The translations under genes were made by a program, and so were the position numbers. A stretch of 64,000 nt of DNA. Source: Moniliophthora roreri (lineage: Eukaryota > Basidiomycota > Agaricomycetes > Agaricales > Marasmiaceae). The stretch is from positions 1 to 64,000 of the forward strand of contig LATX02000189.1 of the NCBI GenBank assembly GCA_001466705.2, read 5' to 3'. Under the pieces are notes generated by a model that saw only the letters and a program-made list of their open reading frames with translations, had not been told where the DNA came from and made no database searches. Of this stretch, positions 23,842 through 36,029 are shown one piece after another. Each line of letters begins with the position of its first letter. Position 1 is the stretch's first letter.

Positions 23842-24301
23842 TGTTTTAGTGGATTTCTGAAACTTCCATATGCCAATCTCTATTCAATCCTTTTGAAATG
23901 TTGAAAATTGTTGAAATTTTGTTGAAATTTCAGGTGTGTATTCCTCCCCCCCAACTAAATAATAACAACGTCCCCGTTGTTCAGGCAGGTACACATTTTC
24001 CAAAACTCTCTTCCAACAATTTCCAACACTTATTATCACAAATGTGCATGATTTATGGGTTATACCTATAAATTCTGTGCACTTGAACAATAAATGTTCA
24101 TACTTTTACTCTCTGTCTCTCATCTCAACATTCGTCGTCTAATATTCTGAGCACTGCTTCAATGCCTCCGTCCAACTCTTGGCCTGATCGCCAGACATGG
24201 CTTCACAACACAAATGAGCTGTTTGACTTCATTAAGTGTTCCGCAAACGGTAGCAACCCTACTATTCATAGCCTTTTGGTTGCACAACTTGCAGAGCATC
24301 T
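23842..24301. repeat. 460-base duplicated segment, copy 1
   Basis: Matches 24303-24763 with an offset of 461 and is separated from it by the N at 24302. It includes a purine-tract-like CCTCCCCCCCAACTAAA and the first exon of the gene at 24623. Almost all differences between copies are at inferred CpG sites. Confidence 0.85.
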
Positions 24302-24302
24302 N

Positions 24303-24763
24303 TGTTTTAGTGGGTTTCTGAAACTTCCATATGCCAATCTCTATTCAATCCTTTTGAAATGTTGAAAATTGTTGAAATTTTGTTGAAATTTCAGGTGTGT
24401 ATTCCTCCCCCCCAACTAAATAATAACAATGTCCCCATTGTTCAGGCAGGTACACATTTTCCAAAACTCTCTTCTGACAATTTCCAACACTTATTATCAC
24501 AAACATGCATGATTTATGGGTTATACCTATAAATTCTGTGCGCTCGAACAATAAATGTTCAAACTTTTACTCTCTGTCTCTCATCTCAACATTCGTCGTC
24601 TAATATTCCAAGCACTGCTTCAATGCCTCCATCCAACTCTTGGCCTGATCGCCAGACATGGCTTCACAACACAAATGAGCTGTTCGACTTCATTAAGCGT
24701 TCCGCAAACAGTAGCAACCCTACTATTCATAGCCTTTTGGTTGCACAACTTGCAGAGCATCTG
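24303..24763. repeat. 460-base duplicated segment, copy 2
   Basis: Second copy of 23842-24301. This one continues naturally into the splice donor GTACTTC and the second exon of the downstream gene. Confidence 0.85.
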
Positions 24764-25705
24764 GTACTTCTTAATATTCTATCTTTTCTTGTCTTTACTC
24801 CTCAATATTATTTCTGTTCTAGAAAGGACGACTTAATTTTAAGCATGTCGCCACTCATGATGAAGCCTACAAACTCTATTGTGCTTGCATTGAGTTTATC
24901 AACTCTCAGATCTTGACTGGTGCCAAAGCTCCATTCATTCTGGATTTACTTGAGGCTTTTACACATGAAATGCATGCCTTTTGTGCCCATACAGCTGCAT
25001 CCAAAAATCGTCAGTTCTTAGTTCTTCTTTATTCATGCTCTGACATTATAAATATCCTTTCCAGGAAAGTGCAAGGCCTCAAAAGTATCTGTGAATTCAT
25101 CAGATGAGGAGGAAGTACAAATCGTCAACAATACAAATGACGATCTGGAAGTACAATTCCCCTCATTTCATTAATATTAACCACATATTCATCTGCTTAT
25201 ATCAACAGATGCAGGATGCCAGGTCCCTTTCTTCCTCTGCCCACACTCCTAAGTCTGGTTCCACAAACAATCCTGTGCAGAAAGTCCGTTTCACTAAAAA
25301 TAATGCTGTATGTCTCTCTATTTATTATCAAGCTCTGTCTCTCTCTAATCTTTCAATCCTTTCAAGGCGGATAAAAAGGAAAAGGACAAAAACATTCCGA
25401 ATAAATCTCTCGACGTGAGTCCTTCTCTNGCTAAGAAATCAGCATTGATTCCCTTCCTCAACCTTGAAAAGGCTTCCTTGGAAGTCCTCTTGTCAGTCTC
25501 AAACTTCCTTCATGCTGAACTCTCTTCCTTGGAACACAATATTCACTTCTACATTGGCCAATACCAGGTCTCTGCTAAGAGTCTTGAAGAGGTCAATCGT
25601 ATCTGTCTCTCCAAAGTTGCTATCCAAGATGAACAAATGGGAGAAGCTCAACCTGTTCGTTCTCTTATCAAGGTTGGAACAGTCTCTGCTCCAGTTGATA
25701 CTTAG
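24623..25705 (+). CDS. Many-exon protein related to the 20.4-kb gene, C-terminal part joined at an N
   Basis: Starts MPPSNSWPDRQTWLHNTNEL, then introns at 24762-24822 (GTACTT..CTAG), near 25017-25064, 25150-25209 and about 25306-25367. Exons read KHVATHDEAYKLYCACIEF, NSSDEEEVQIVNNTNDDLE and a Ser/Lys-rich linker. The frame after the N at 25429 (LEVLLSVSNFLHAELSSLEHN) may belong to another copy. Intron size, the TTAATATT intron motif and the general plan match the 20407-23199 gene, so both belong to one family. No function recognised. Confidence 0.45.
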
Positions 25706-26348
25706 AGCCCTTTCTCAAGGTTTAGAAAGCATACTTTGGTTCCTTGCTCATGCAAAGGCTCAACTTCAGTTAACCTTGTTCAAGCTAGATACCAGATTTT
25801 GTTATATTCCCATTCCTCTTCATAACCTTCATATCAAACGTCACCTCTCACTCTTAAAACATCTCTATAAAATTATTCTTTCCCAGACTCAACTCTTACA
25901 GCTGTTATCTCGCATCTATCATTTCATTAACATGGGTATGATGTTTAGCTAGTGCCAACACTCTATATCCCACTAATTCTTCATGTAATAATATTCTATC
26001 TGGCATATGTACTAACTATGTCGATTCCACAATATCAAAAGGTAAGATCAGCTCTGCTCCTGTTACTAAAAAGTATGGTGAACATCCCAATCCTCTCCTA
26101 ATTGTAACTCTATCTGCCCATAGTACCAGTCTCAAATACCAATACCATCTTCTCAAATCTCCACCTGTAGCTTTCACTAAGGCTTGTCTTATATCAAAAT
26201 GGGGTCTCTCAATCTTCCCATTAGCTTGAGAATTATAGGGTGAAATCTTAATATGCCTCACTCCATATTTCCCATTTAACCATTTCATCACTAATTCTAG
26301 TTGGGGAGCATTGTCTGTGACAATCTCTTCTACTGGTCCCCAACAACA
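25706..26348 (-). pseudogene. Ty3/gypsy integrase, C-terminal half (decayed)
   Basis: The minus strand from 26348 reads EEIVTDNAPQ and then SPYNSQANGKIERPH, with the second Asp and the Glu of the DD(35)E integrase triad, followed by PYFLVTGAELILPFDIVEST. A TAG at 26016 interrupts it. Homology continues beyond the stop (LVHMPDRILLHEELVGYR, AKHHTHVNEMIDAR) to about 25895, after which stops accumulate. The integrase N-terminal finger and first Asp are absent, because the N at 26349 joins this piece to an unrelated frame of pol. The left boundary is uncertain. Confidence 0.7.
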
Positions 26349-26349
26349 N

Positions 26350-28548
26350 CTTTTCCTGCCATTCAGCTGTTAATGCAGGCGGAAATATCTTGATTTGTGT
26401 GAATGACTCATATATTGGCCATCCCAAAACCAAATTATTCATCCTCGATTCTTCTGCTGCTGCTTCTAGATCCTGTGTAAAATCTTCTACACATACTGCT
26501 CTTTCTAAATAATATCCACCTCTAGTATTGATCTCTTCTCTGAAATCTTCAAAAGGATAGGGTGGATCAGTCTCATCTTCTCCCATCTTAAACTTCACAG
26601 GTTCTCCATCATCATTATCTAAATAATCTTCTTCATTTTCAGGCAGTCTCATCGTTGTCACACTGCCCGGTGGTGGTCTAGATAAACCATCCGGTCCATG
26701 CTTAATTCCTTTTATATGCACTAATTCAAAGTGATATTTTCTGATAGCTTCTATCCAACGATTGATAGTTGCATTAGGGCCTGCACTTGGATTGTCTAGC
26801 ATTCTCTTAATATAACTAGCATCTGTTTCCACTATTAACTCTCTACAACCATATGTTGTATAATAGGTAGCTTCTAAAGCCATCTTTAATCCATACAGCT
26901 CCCTCTTGGGCTGTGAAAATCTTGCTTCTCTCTCATTCAGACCAACTGATCCGAAATAGTTAAAATATTTTCTCTTTGAATTGTTCTCATCTCTTTGATA
27001 CAAGTAGAAGCCTACTGCTTGCCACGACGTATCAACTGCTAATATTAATGGTTTCCCATAATCTACTGGTTTCAAACAAGGTGCATTTCTAATAGCTTCC
27101 TGCAGATTCCTAACTGCTTGTTTCTCTTCTTCTCCCATCTGGAAGATTGCATTTGCTCCAGTTATCTTATTCAATGGTCTGGTTATCTTCACATAGTCCT
27201 TAATAAAAGTATGCATCTGTACTGCTGTACCCAATAACGACTTTATATCTGTCTTTGATTCAAACGTATTTGGATCCCAGTCCAATACTACTTTCGCAAA
27301 TTTCTCATTTATCTCTTGACCCTCTGGTCCTACTTGAAAACCTAATACCACTCCCCTTTCTAAACATATGAATGCTTTAGGCCCTGAAAATGTTCCTTCA
27401 ACATATTTCAGCCTCTGCATCAATCTGTTCATATTATTCATATGTTCCCATACAAATTTTCTAATTCCTGGGTTCTCTGTTATAGTTTCATAACTTCCAT
27501 CTTCTAATCTGTATTGAGATGCTGGTCCTCTTGCTGATACATCATCCACATATGGCATTGTAATCTCTGGTATCTCATCTCTAAATATATAACAAACATC
27601 ATCATGAAATATTGGTACCAAATTGGTCCATCCCATCGGCAACTTTACCAACCTATGTGGTCCAAACGGTGTCTGAAATGTTGTCAAATCTCTTGACTCT
27701 TCATCTATTAATCTTTCATCATATCCAACCCATATGTCTAAGAGTCCTATGCATTCTCTGCCTGAGAAATGACTTGCTACTTCAGCCGTTGCGGGTGGGA
27801 CACCTGAATACTGAATCGTAACTTTGTTCAATGGCTCCAAGCTATGCACTATTCTCAAACTTTTTCCATCTTTCTTTAATACGCAGAACCATTTAGATCG
27901 ATACGACAAACTAGATGGTTCATAAACTCCTGCATCTATCTTGTCTTTTATTATCCCACAAACTTCCTTGTATATACCTGGTGGAATGGGAATATTTCTC
28001 TCTACCCATGGCACATGTGGTAATACTGGGAACTTTACTGGTGGAAAGAAATCTGTTCTAAAATTTCCTCCCTCTGCTGCATTCCATGCAAATGCCATCT
28101 CTTGTAATTTCATCAATTCATGTAATAGTTTTCTTTCTTCTAACCATAGAAATCCCTCTGGGTGGTTCTTATTAATAATATCCTTTCTTTCTTGAGTATA
28201 TCTTTCTCCAGGTGTAAATTCTGGTGGATGTACTGGAAGTATGGGCATCCCTTCTAATGGATCCCCAAAAATCTGTCTCTTAACATGAAATTCCTGTGGT
28301 AATGTTGCCTTTACTGGGCGAACTTTCTTATCCACTGGCTTGTACTTTCTGAATACATCATATATATCACTCAATGCTTCATCTCTAGTTTGTATTACAT
28401 CAAACATCCTTACTGTAGGCAGCCAGTCATTCTTTTCATATAAATATTCTTTGTACCGATCCTTGCCCTTGGACTGTTCTCTTAATATTTCATTCGCTTG
28501 ATCTACCACACATTTGAAAGCTTTTCCTTCCAAATGGGTCATGCTATG
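26350..28548 (-). pseudogene. Ty3/gypsy pol, RT-RNase H copy A
   Basis: Minus-strand open frame between two Ns. Order: linker with PQEFHVKRQIFGDP, RT beginning WFCVLKKDGKSLRIVHSLEP, RT active site MPYVDD, RT connection, RNase H with LAVDTSWQAVGFYLYQRD, RELYGLKMAL and VETDASYIK, and a tail LVHIKGIKHGPDGLSR. No stop occurs in this copy, so RT and RNase H look intact, but protease and integrase are not attached. Enzyme role: copies element RNA to DNA in the particle. Uninterrupted reading across the flanking Ns is accidental. Confidence 0.85.
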
Positions 28549-28549
28549 N

Positions 28550-30436
28550 TCTGCTGCTGCTTCTAGATCCTGTGTAAAATCTTCTACACATACTGCTCTT
28601 TCTAAATAATATCCACCTCTAGTATCGATCTCTTCCCTGAAATCTTCAAAAGGATAGGGTGGATCAGTCTCATCCTCTCCCATCTTAAACTTCACAGGTT
28701 CTCCATCATCATTATCTAAATAATCTTCTTCATTTTCAGGCAGTCTCATCGTTGTCGCACTGCCCGGTGGTGGTCTAGATAAACCATCCGGTCCATGCTT
28801 AATTCCTTTTATATGCACTAATTCAAAGTGATATTTTCTGATAGCTTCTATCCAACGATTGATAGTTGCATTAGGGCCTGCACTTGGATTGTCTAGCATT
28901 CCCTTAATATAACTAGCATCTGTTTCCACTATTAACTCTCTACAACCATATGTTGTATAATAGGTAGCTTCTAAAGCCATCTTTAATCCATACAGCTCCC
29001 TCTTGGGCTGTGAAAATCTTGCCTCCCTCTCATTCAGACCAACTGATCTGAAATAGTTAAAATATTTTCTCTTTGAATCGTTCTCATCTCTTTGATACAA
29101 GTAGAAGCCTACTGCTTGCCATGATGTATCAACTGCTAATATTAATGGTTTCCCATAATCTACTGGTTTCAAACAAGGTGCATTTCTAATAGCTTCTTGC
29201 AGATTCCTAACTGCTTGTTTCTCTTCTTCTCCCATCTGGAAGATTGTATTTGCTCCAGTTATTTTATTCAATGGTCTGGTTATCTTCACATAGTCCTTAA
29301 TAAAAGTACGCATTTGTACTGCTGTACCCAATAGCGACTTTACATCTGTCTTTGATTCAAACATATTTGGATCCCAGTCCAATACTACTTTTGCAAATTT
29401 CTCATTTATCTTCTGACCTTCTGGCCCTACTTGAAAACCTAATACCACACCCCTTTCTAAACATATAAATGCTTTAGGCCCTGAAAATGTTCCTCCAACA
29501 TATTTCAGCCTCTGCATCAATCTGTTCATATTATTCATATGTTCCCATACAAATTTTCTAATTCCTGGGTTCTCTGGTATGGTTTCATAACTTCCATCTT
29601 CTAATCTGTATTGAGATGCTGGTCCTCTTGCTGATACATCATCCACATATGGCATTGTAATCTCTGGTATCTCATCTCTAAATATATAACAAACATCATC
29701 ATGAAATATTGGTACCGAATTGGTCCATTCCATTGGTAATTTTACCAACCTATGTGGTCCAAACAGCATCTGAAATGTTGTCAAATCTCTTGATTCCTCA
29801 TCTATTAATCTTTCATCATATCCAACCCATATGTCTAAGAGTCCTATGCATGCTCTGCCTGAGAAATGACTTGCTACTTCAGCCGTCACAGGTGGTATGC
29901 CTGAATACTGAATCATAACTTTGTTCAATGGCTCCAAGCTATGCACTATCCTCAAACTTTTTCCATCTTTCTTTAATACGCAGAACCATTTAGATCGATA
30001 CGATGAACTAGATGGTTCATAAACTCCTGCATCTATCTTGTCTTTTATTATCCCACAAACTTCCTTGTATATACCTGGTGGAATGGGAATATTTCTCTCT
30101 ACCCATGGCACATGTGGTAATACTGGGAACTTTACTGGTGGAAAGAAATCTGTTCTAAAATTTCCTCCCTCTGCTGCATTCCATGCAAATGCCATCTCTT
30201 GTAATTTCATCAATTCATGTAATAGTTTTCTTTCTTCTAACCATAGAAATCCCTCTGGGTGGTTCTTATTAATAATATCCTTTCTTTCTTGAGTATATCT
30301 TTCTCCAGGTGTAAATTCTGGTGGATGTACTGGAAGTATGGGCATCCCTTCTAATGGATCCCCAAAAATCTGTCTCTTAACATGAAATTCCTGTGGTAAT
30401 GTTGCCTTTACTGGGCGAACTTTCTTATCCACTGGC
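28550..30436 (-). pseudogene. Ty3/gypsy pol, RT-RNase H copy B
   Basis: A second copy of the RT-RNase H region, again bounded by Ns. YVDD and the RNase H residues are present. It differs from copy A at scattered codons (for example SVPIFHDD for LVPIFHDD). It starts and ends inside pol, so it is a fragment. Three near-identical fragments in a row, each ending at an N, suggest separate genomic copies placed side by side by scaffolding. Confidence 0.85.
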
Positions 30437-30437
30437 N

Positions 30438-33400
30438 ATCTTCAAAAGGATAGGGTGGATCAGTCTCATCCTCTCCCATCTTAAACTTCACAGGTTCTCC
30501 ATCATCATTATCTAAATAATCTTCTTCATTTTCAGATGGTCTCATTGTTGTTGCACCACCCGGTGGTGGTCTAGATAAACCATCCGGTCCATGCTTAATT
30601 CCTTTTATATGCACTAATTCAAAGTGATATTTTCTGATAGCTTCTATCCAACGATTGGTAGTTGCATTAGGGCCTGCACTTGGATTGTCTAGCATTCTCT
30701 TAATATAACTAGCATCTGTTTCCACTATTAACTCTCTACAACCATATGTTGTATAATAGGTAGCTTCTAAAGCCATCTTTAATCCATACAGCTCCCTCTT
30801 GGGCTGTGAAAATCTTGCTTCTCTCTCATTCAGACCAACTGATCCGAAATAGTTAAAATATTTTCTCTTTGAATTGTTCTCATCTCTTTGATACAAGTAG
30901 AAGCCTACTGCTTGCTATGACATATGGACTGCTAATATTAATGGTTTCCCATAATCTACTGGTTTCAAACAAGGTGCATTTCTAATAGCTTCCTGCAGAT
31001 TCCTAACTGCTTGTTTCTCTTCTTCTCCCATCTGGAAGATTGCATTTGCTCCAGTTATCTTATTCAATGGTCTGGTTATCTTCACATAGTCCTTAATGAA
31101 AGTATGCATCTGTACTGCTGGACCCAATAACAACTTTATATCTGTCTTTGATTCAAACGTATTTGGATCCCATACTACTTTCGCAAATTTCTCATTTATC
31201 TCTTGACCCTCTGGTCCTACTTGAAAACCTAATACCACTCCCCTTTCTAAACATATAAATGCTTTAGGCCCTGAAAATGTTCCTCCAACATATTTCAGCC
31301 TCTGCATCAATCTGTTCATATTATTCATATGTTCCCATACAAATTTTCTAATTCCTGGGTTCTCTGGTATGGTTTCATAACTTCCATCTTCTAATCTGTA
31401 TTGAGATGCTGGTCCTCTTGCTGATACATCATCCACGTATGGCATTGTAATCTCTGGTATCTCATCTCTAAATATATAACAAACATCATCATGAAATATT
31501 GGTACCAAATTGGTCCATCCCATTGGTAATTTTACCAACCTATGTGGTCCAAACAGTGTCTGAAATGTTGTCAAATCTCTTGACTCTTCATCCATTAATC
31601 TTTTATCATATCCAACCCATATGTCTAAGAGTCCTATGCATGCTCTGCCTGAGAAATGACTTGATACTTCAGCTGTTGCGGGTGGTATACCTGAATACTG
31701 AATCATAACTCTGTTCAATAGCTCCAAGCTATGCACTATTCTCAAACTTTTTCTATCTTTCTTTAATATGCAGAACCATTTAGATCGATACGACAAACTA
31801 GATGGTTCATAAACTCCTGCATCTATCTTGTCTTTTATTATCCCACAAACTTCCTTGTATATACCTGGTGGAATGGGAATATTTCTCTCTATCCAGGGCA
31901 CATGTGGTAATACTGGGAACTTTACTGGTGGAAAGAAATCTGTTCTAAAATTTCCTCCCTCTGCTGCATTCCATGCAAATGCCATCTCTTGTAATTTCAT
32001 CAATTCATGTAATAGTTTTCTTTCTTCTAACCATAGAAATCCCTCTGGGTGGTTCTTATTAATAATATCCTTTCTTTCTTGAGTATATCTTTCTCCAGGT
32101 GTAAATTCTGGTGGATGTACTGGAAGTATGGGCATCCCTTCTAATGGATCCCCAAAAATCTGTCTCTTAACATGAAATTCCTGTGGTAATGTTGCCTTTA
32201 CTGGGCGAACTTTCTTATCCACTGGCTTGTACTTTCTGAATACATCATATATATCACTCAATGCTTCATCTCTAGTTTGTATTACATCAAACATCTTCAC
32301 TGTAGGCAGCCAGTCATTCTTTTCATATAAATATTCTTTGTACCGATCCTTGCCCTTGGACTGTTCTCTTAATATTTCATTTACTTGATCTACCACACAT
32401 TGGAAAGCTTTTCCTTCCAAATGGGTCATGCTATATTTTATCAATTTATCCAGTTTTTCTTCTATCAGCATTTGAGCTTCTGGCTCATCTCTTGCTGCTT
32501 GTGCAAAGGCACTCACTAATTCTTCATCATCGAAAATATTCTTAGTCGGCATAGCATATCTTTCTACTATGCATTCTTCATTTTCATCTATCTTAAATAT
32601 TAAAGCTACCTCTCCCTGTTCGTCTAACAGTTTCTTAAGGTTTCTTAAAAACTTGTAATCTCAATGTCTTCATTTATTTCTTCTTTAGGTGGGCCAACAT
32701 GTGTGTCTCTTTCTGTAGATCTCAATTCTGGCCCATCATTCAATTGCTCTACCTTTATCCCTTGTCCTCTGGGATAAGTTCCACAGGTTAACTTCTTGCC
32801 TGTGTTTGGACACGTCAACGTTAAATCTAACCTCCCATCTGGATATGCTTTCATTTCCATACTGGTTAGGGACTCAAATGGTCTCCCTATCAGTCGCTGA
32901 TATGGTGCTTTCTCCGACACATGAAATTGTGCTCTCAATTCTAAATCTCCAATCTGTATTAACTTATTCCTGGCTAGCCCCAGTGTCTTCTGTAAGCTAC
33001 CATTTGCACTCTGCATATGTATGCAAGTAGAAGGATCCCATGTAATCCCTCTTCCTACTGCTTCTTTCTTATCTATACAAAGGATCATAGAGTCTGGATC
33101 TAAAATTCCTTCAATCTCATCTGGGTGTCCATTTAATCTCACATAAACACACCTCAGGTTCTCAGATTGTGATGCTACTATAATCACTTTATTTCTCTGG
33201 TCTTCTGATATATCATTCAGATATGTGTCTATTACATCCCTTTGCACTACAGTTCCTGCTGGCATTCCATTCTGTTCTACTTCTAGAACTTCCAAAAAGG
33301 ACTGTGCTAGTTCTTCATCTGCTTCAACAATACTTTCAACATCAATCACAAAATCAGCTTTATCCAGATCCTCCAGTACTTCATTGCTCAAGGCTAATGC

Positions 33401-33826
33401 CTGTGCTTTGGGTAACTNCTTCTTCAACTGTTGTTATTGTCAGGTCAACCAGATTATCTCTCTTTGCTAGTATCTCTGTATTCTTTTGTCCTGAGTGCTT
33501 CAAATGTGAAGTCCCTCTTTCTATTGCCTGATTCTTAGGTAGGGGAGCCCTCTCTATTGGTTCTACCTTATCAAATGGTCTTTCTTCTTTATCTGGTACA
33601 TTAAACCTCACTGTCTTTTGTACTCTATCATTATTTTCTCTAGCATCGATAGCTGACCTATCAGTTTCCAATGTATCAGCCATTGGGTCAATATACTTTT
33701 TCTTTTCTGATTGTTTCATTCTGGGTATTTCGATTTGTGGCATCAATCTCTTTGGGTTACCCTCAGGGGCATTATTATTGGCTATTCTTGAATTAACCAG
33801 CCCCATCCTTGGGTCTGCTAGTTTTT
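30438..33826 (-). pseudogene. Ty3/gypsy pol copy C: protease, RT, RNase H (frameshift and stop)
   Basis: Reached by a -1 shift from gag. The N-terminal part (from ADPRMGLVNSRIANNN) leads through the N at 33418 to an aspartic protease: VRLNGHPDEIEGILDPDSM, MQSANGSLQKTLGLARN and YQRLIGRPF. A one-base loss in a T-run near 32645-32650 shifts the frame before RT. RT continues with LEGKAFQCVVDQ, PQEFHVKRQIFG and MPYVDD. A six-base in-frame deletion is seen near 31170 relative to copy A. At RNase H the first catalytic Asp and a Trp are lost (AVHMS then TAG at about 30915). The frame then reopens to the N at 30437. The copy is dead, but it preserves the gag-pol order. Confidence 0.85.
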
Positions 33827-34585
33827 TGACTGCACATCATTTGCAGGCTTCATCTTTTCTGCCAACAATGTTGCTAACATATCCAAGTCCATCCCCCTTT
33901 GAGGTTGAACTACTGCTGCTTGATAAACCACTGGTTCGTCTTCCACTTCCATAAACAAGTGAGCATCTGGATGCACAATTCTATCCCATCCTTGTTGCTT
34001 TACATATTCTGCTACTCTATCTTTGAGTTTCTTCCCAGGTTCAACCTTTGGAAATCCAGTGCTGTCTCTTAATGTATATTTGCCTGCACTATTATTCCAA
34101 ATGATCCATCCTTTCTGTATCATTTCTCTTTGGTAAGGACAATCTCTGAGCCTATGACCATCTTCATTGCAGTAGAAACATAAATATTTTCCTCTGCCAA
34201 TCATTGGCTGTCCTGGTTTTCCTCTGACCATATTATTATTATTTCCATCACATGATCTATTAGTTTGACCTGCCATTGCCGCAATAATCTGTCCCGGCAT
34301 GCCTACTAATGTTATCTTTATATCTTTAACTTCAGTAGAAAGTGTCTTTACATCTTCCATTCCCTTCTTTAAGGCTGCTAATTCTGTATCATGCACCTTC
34401 ATAGAAACTGTATATGCATCTACTGACGTAGCTATGCCCATAGTCCTCAATTCTGCTTCTTCTTTAGTCTTATCTAGGATATCTGGAAACAATTCCTTCT
34501 GTTTCACTGAAACTGGCTTTGATGGTAGTGTAATATTCATGGTAGGAAGCACTGGTGGAGGCTGGAATGGATATGACAAAGGCAT
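33818..34585 (-). CDS. Ty3/gypsy gag (copy C)
   Basis: 255-codon ORF starting MPLSYPFQPPPVLPTMN. It has a predicted helical middle (KVHDTELAALKKGMEDVKTL) and a CCHC zinc knuckle, CFYCNEDGHRLRDC. Usual gag is longer and has a capsid-like N-terminal domain, which is not visible here. The sequence just upstream (from about 34598) is an R2 fragment, so the true N-terminus is probably missing or was replaced. The stop TAG at 33820-33818 directly follows a slippery heptamer. Confidence 0.75.
   Translation of the reverse strand: MPLSYPFQPPPVLPTMNITLPSKPVSVKQKELFPDILDKTKEEAELRTMGIATSVDAYTVSMKVHDTELAALKKGMEDVKTLSTEVKDIKITLVGMPGQIIAAMAGQTNRSCDGNNNNMVRGKPGQPMIGRGKYLCFYCNEDGHRLRDCPYQREMIQKGWIIWNNSAGKYTLRDSTGFPKVEPGKKLKDRVAEYVKQQGWDRIVHPDAHLFMEVEDEPVVYQAAVVQPQRGMDLDMLATLLAEKMKPANDVQSKN
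33821..33827 (-). promoter_or_regulatory. Programmed -1 frameshift site A AAA AAC
   Basis: In the gag frame the minus strand reads TCA AAA AAC TAG, so the heptamer A AAA AAC sits in the phase required for -1 slippage and is followed at once by the gag stop. The -1 frame continues as LADPRMGLVNSR into pol. Downstream, GGGGC (33805-33801 on the minus strand) can pair with GCCCC about 30 bases later, a candidate stimulatory stem. The heptamer is a known retroviral type; use here is inferred. Confidence 0.75.
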
Positions 34586-34597
34586 TTCTGCACTTAC

Positions 34598-34957
34598 TTT
34601 TATTCTTCCTTCAAGTCGGGTGTGGTTTGAAAATATTGTTAAAAAAATGAAAATATTCCCTTTGGTACGCTTTCAATAGAGAGGTGTGATGTCGTGTGGT
34701 TCTCTACAGGTTTCAGGATGCTCCTCTGTGTTCAGATTTGCTGTTTATTTTCATACTAGCAGTGGTTGGGTACCCTTGTATGGCCTACCATCAACCATTA
34801 CACTGCTAATATTTTGTATCCTTCTCTACTACTCACTTTGACTAGCTGCTCAGGGCTCACACTAGTTCTCAATTCCCTTGTTTATGTCATTTTCAACCAT
34901 AAAAGTGCAAAATATTCTCTATTTGCATGCGAAATAAAAGGTAAAAGTTATGCATAT
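34598..34957 (-). repeat. R2 long repeat, right-end fragment next to gag
   Basis: R2 sequence from TTTTATTCTTCCTTCAAGTCG to AGTTATGCATAT. It abuts the gag ORF at its left and a different gypsy pol fragment at its right, with no N at either side. Confidence 0.7.
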
Positions 34958-34974
34958 TACCGGTACTAGGTAAC

Positions 34975-35144
34975 TTATAGCCCATAAGCACTACTTTGCT
35001 TGTTTCCGTGAGCTCAAACTGTAAGGCTACCTCTCCCTGTTGGCTAATCAGATCCTCAAGGTCTGAAATTTTACCTCTTCCTCCATTTGAGAAGATTCTG
35101 GTTCTTCAACTATAGGTTTGACATCTCTGTGCCATGGAGGCCAA
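34975..35144 (-). pseudogene. Second gypsy-family pol fragment
   Basis: The minus strand encodes LEDLISQQGEVALQFELTET, comparable to LKKLLDEQGEVALIFKIDEN between protease and RT of the 26-34 kb element. It is therefore a fragment of a related but distinct pol, cut at the N at 35145. Confidence 0.5.
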
Positions 35145-35171
35145 NTGGACTGCCTCCCTGCATTAGCCCGA

Positions 35172-35350
35172 TGAAGATGCTCAAAAACCTATGCCTCTAC
35201 TATGAAAACATGAGGCCTATGGTGCCAAAATACCCTGAAAAAGATATATATATAAGTTCTTAATTCTCAGTTTTTGTTTGCAAGTTGGTTTGGCATAGTT
35301 CACTGTTACTGCAACATCAAGAATAATTCTCAGTGTATTACTCAGTAGCT
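35172..35350. repeat. R2 left-end fragment
   Basis: Starts TGAAGATGCTCAAAAACC, includes AGATATATATATAAGTTC and runs to the AACATCAAGAATAATTCTC region. Lies between the Ns at 35145 and 35394. Confidence 0.65.
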
Positions 35351-35556
35351 TAGACTACTTACGGAAGTTTTGTTGAAGAGTCTAACTCTAGTCNGGGTTG
35401 CCCAGGATGCCGATCCCTAGCTTGGCTAGCCATTCTGTTAACAAGATGTCCTTATTGATCTGTTCTTCTTCCTTTGCCGTCAGCGGTGACTTTGAAGGAG
35501 GCGTGTTGAGTGATGCCTAAACCTTTGATAGGTCGGCATAGATCAGCTTGACCTTA

Positions 35557-35937
35557 TGTTATGTCACTTGCACAGCAATGTCAACACTTAACAATACTGA
35601 CTAGGTAAAGCCAAGTCAAGGTTCAAGTTCGAGTTTGCTCAGAGGCTTCTGAGGTTCTGAGATCTGTCTGTTTGTTGCTGAACACGGGTTATGATTAACC
35701 AGGTCAAGCTGAAGAGCTTAGACCCAGTTTTGCAGTCCTTAAATAAGTACATTGTAGCTACTTGTTTACATCTAATAGAATGTTAAAGAATCTAGTAGAA
35801 TGTTTAAGTAATGCTACTTCAGAGCCATCAGAGTCAAACAGAAAGGCATAGAAGAGAAAAGAATAACATGGTCATGTGATAGTACAAGGTCCAAAGTCCA
35901 ATGTGAAGTAAGTACAGGAAAAAGAGTGTTTGTAACA
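35557..35937 (-). repeat. R4 LTR, diverged copy
   Basis: Bounded by TGTTATGTCACTTGCACAGC and GTGTTTGTAACA. Shares its left end with the LTRs at 43924-44166 and 57244-57876. No matching 5-base flanks are seen (CCTTA versus CAATA). The right side merges with a minisatellite of CACAATATAA type. Confidence 0.6.
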
Positions 35938-36029
35938 CAATATATGATTCTTTTGCCTGTTCATTTGGATTGGATTGAAGCAAGGCTGCATCTAGGATTG
36001 GTAACATATTGTAGAACATATATAACACA

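Noticed and set aside
26248..30432. A single 1,394-codon polyprotein with two RT-RNase H units
   Set aside because: The frame crosses two Ns that coincide with the start and end of partial copies; in-frame joining is by chance.
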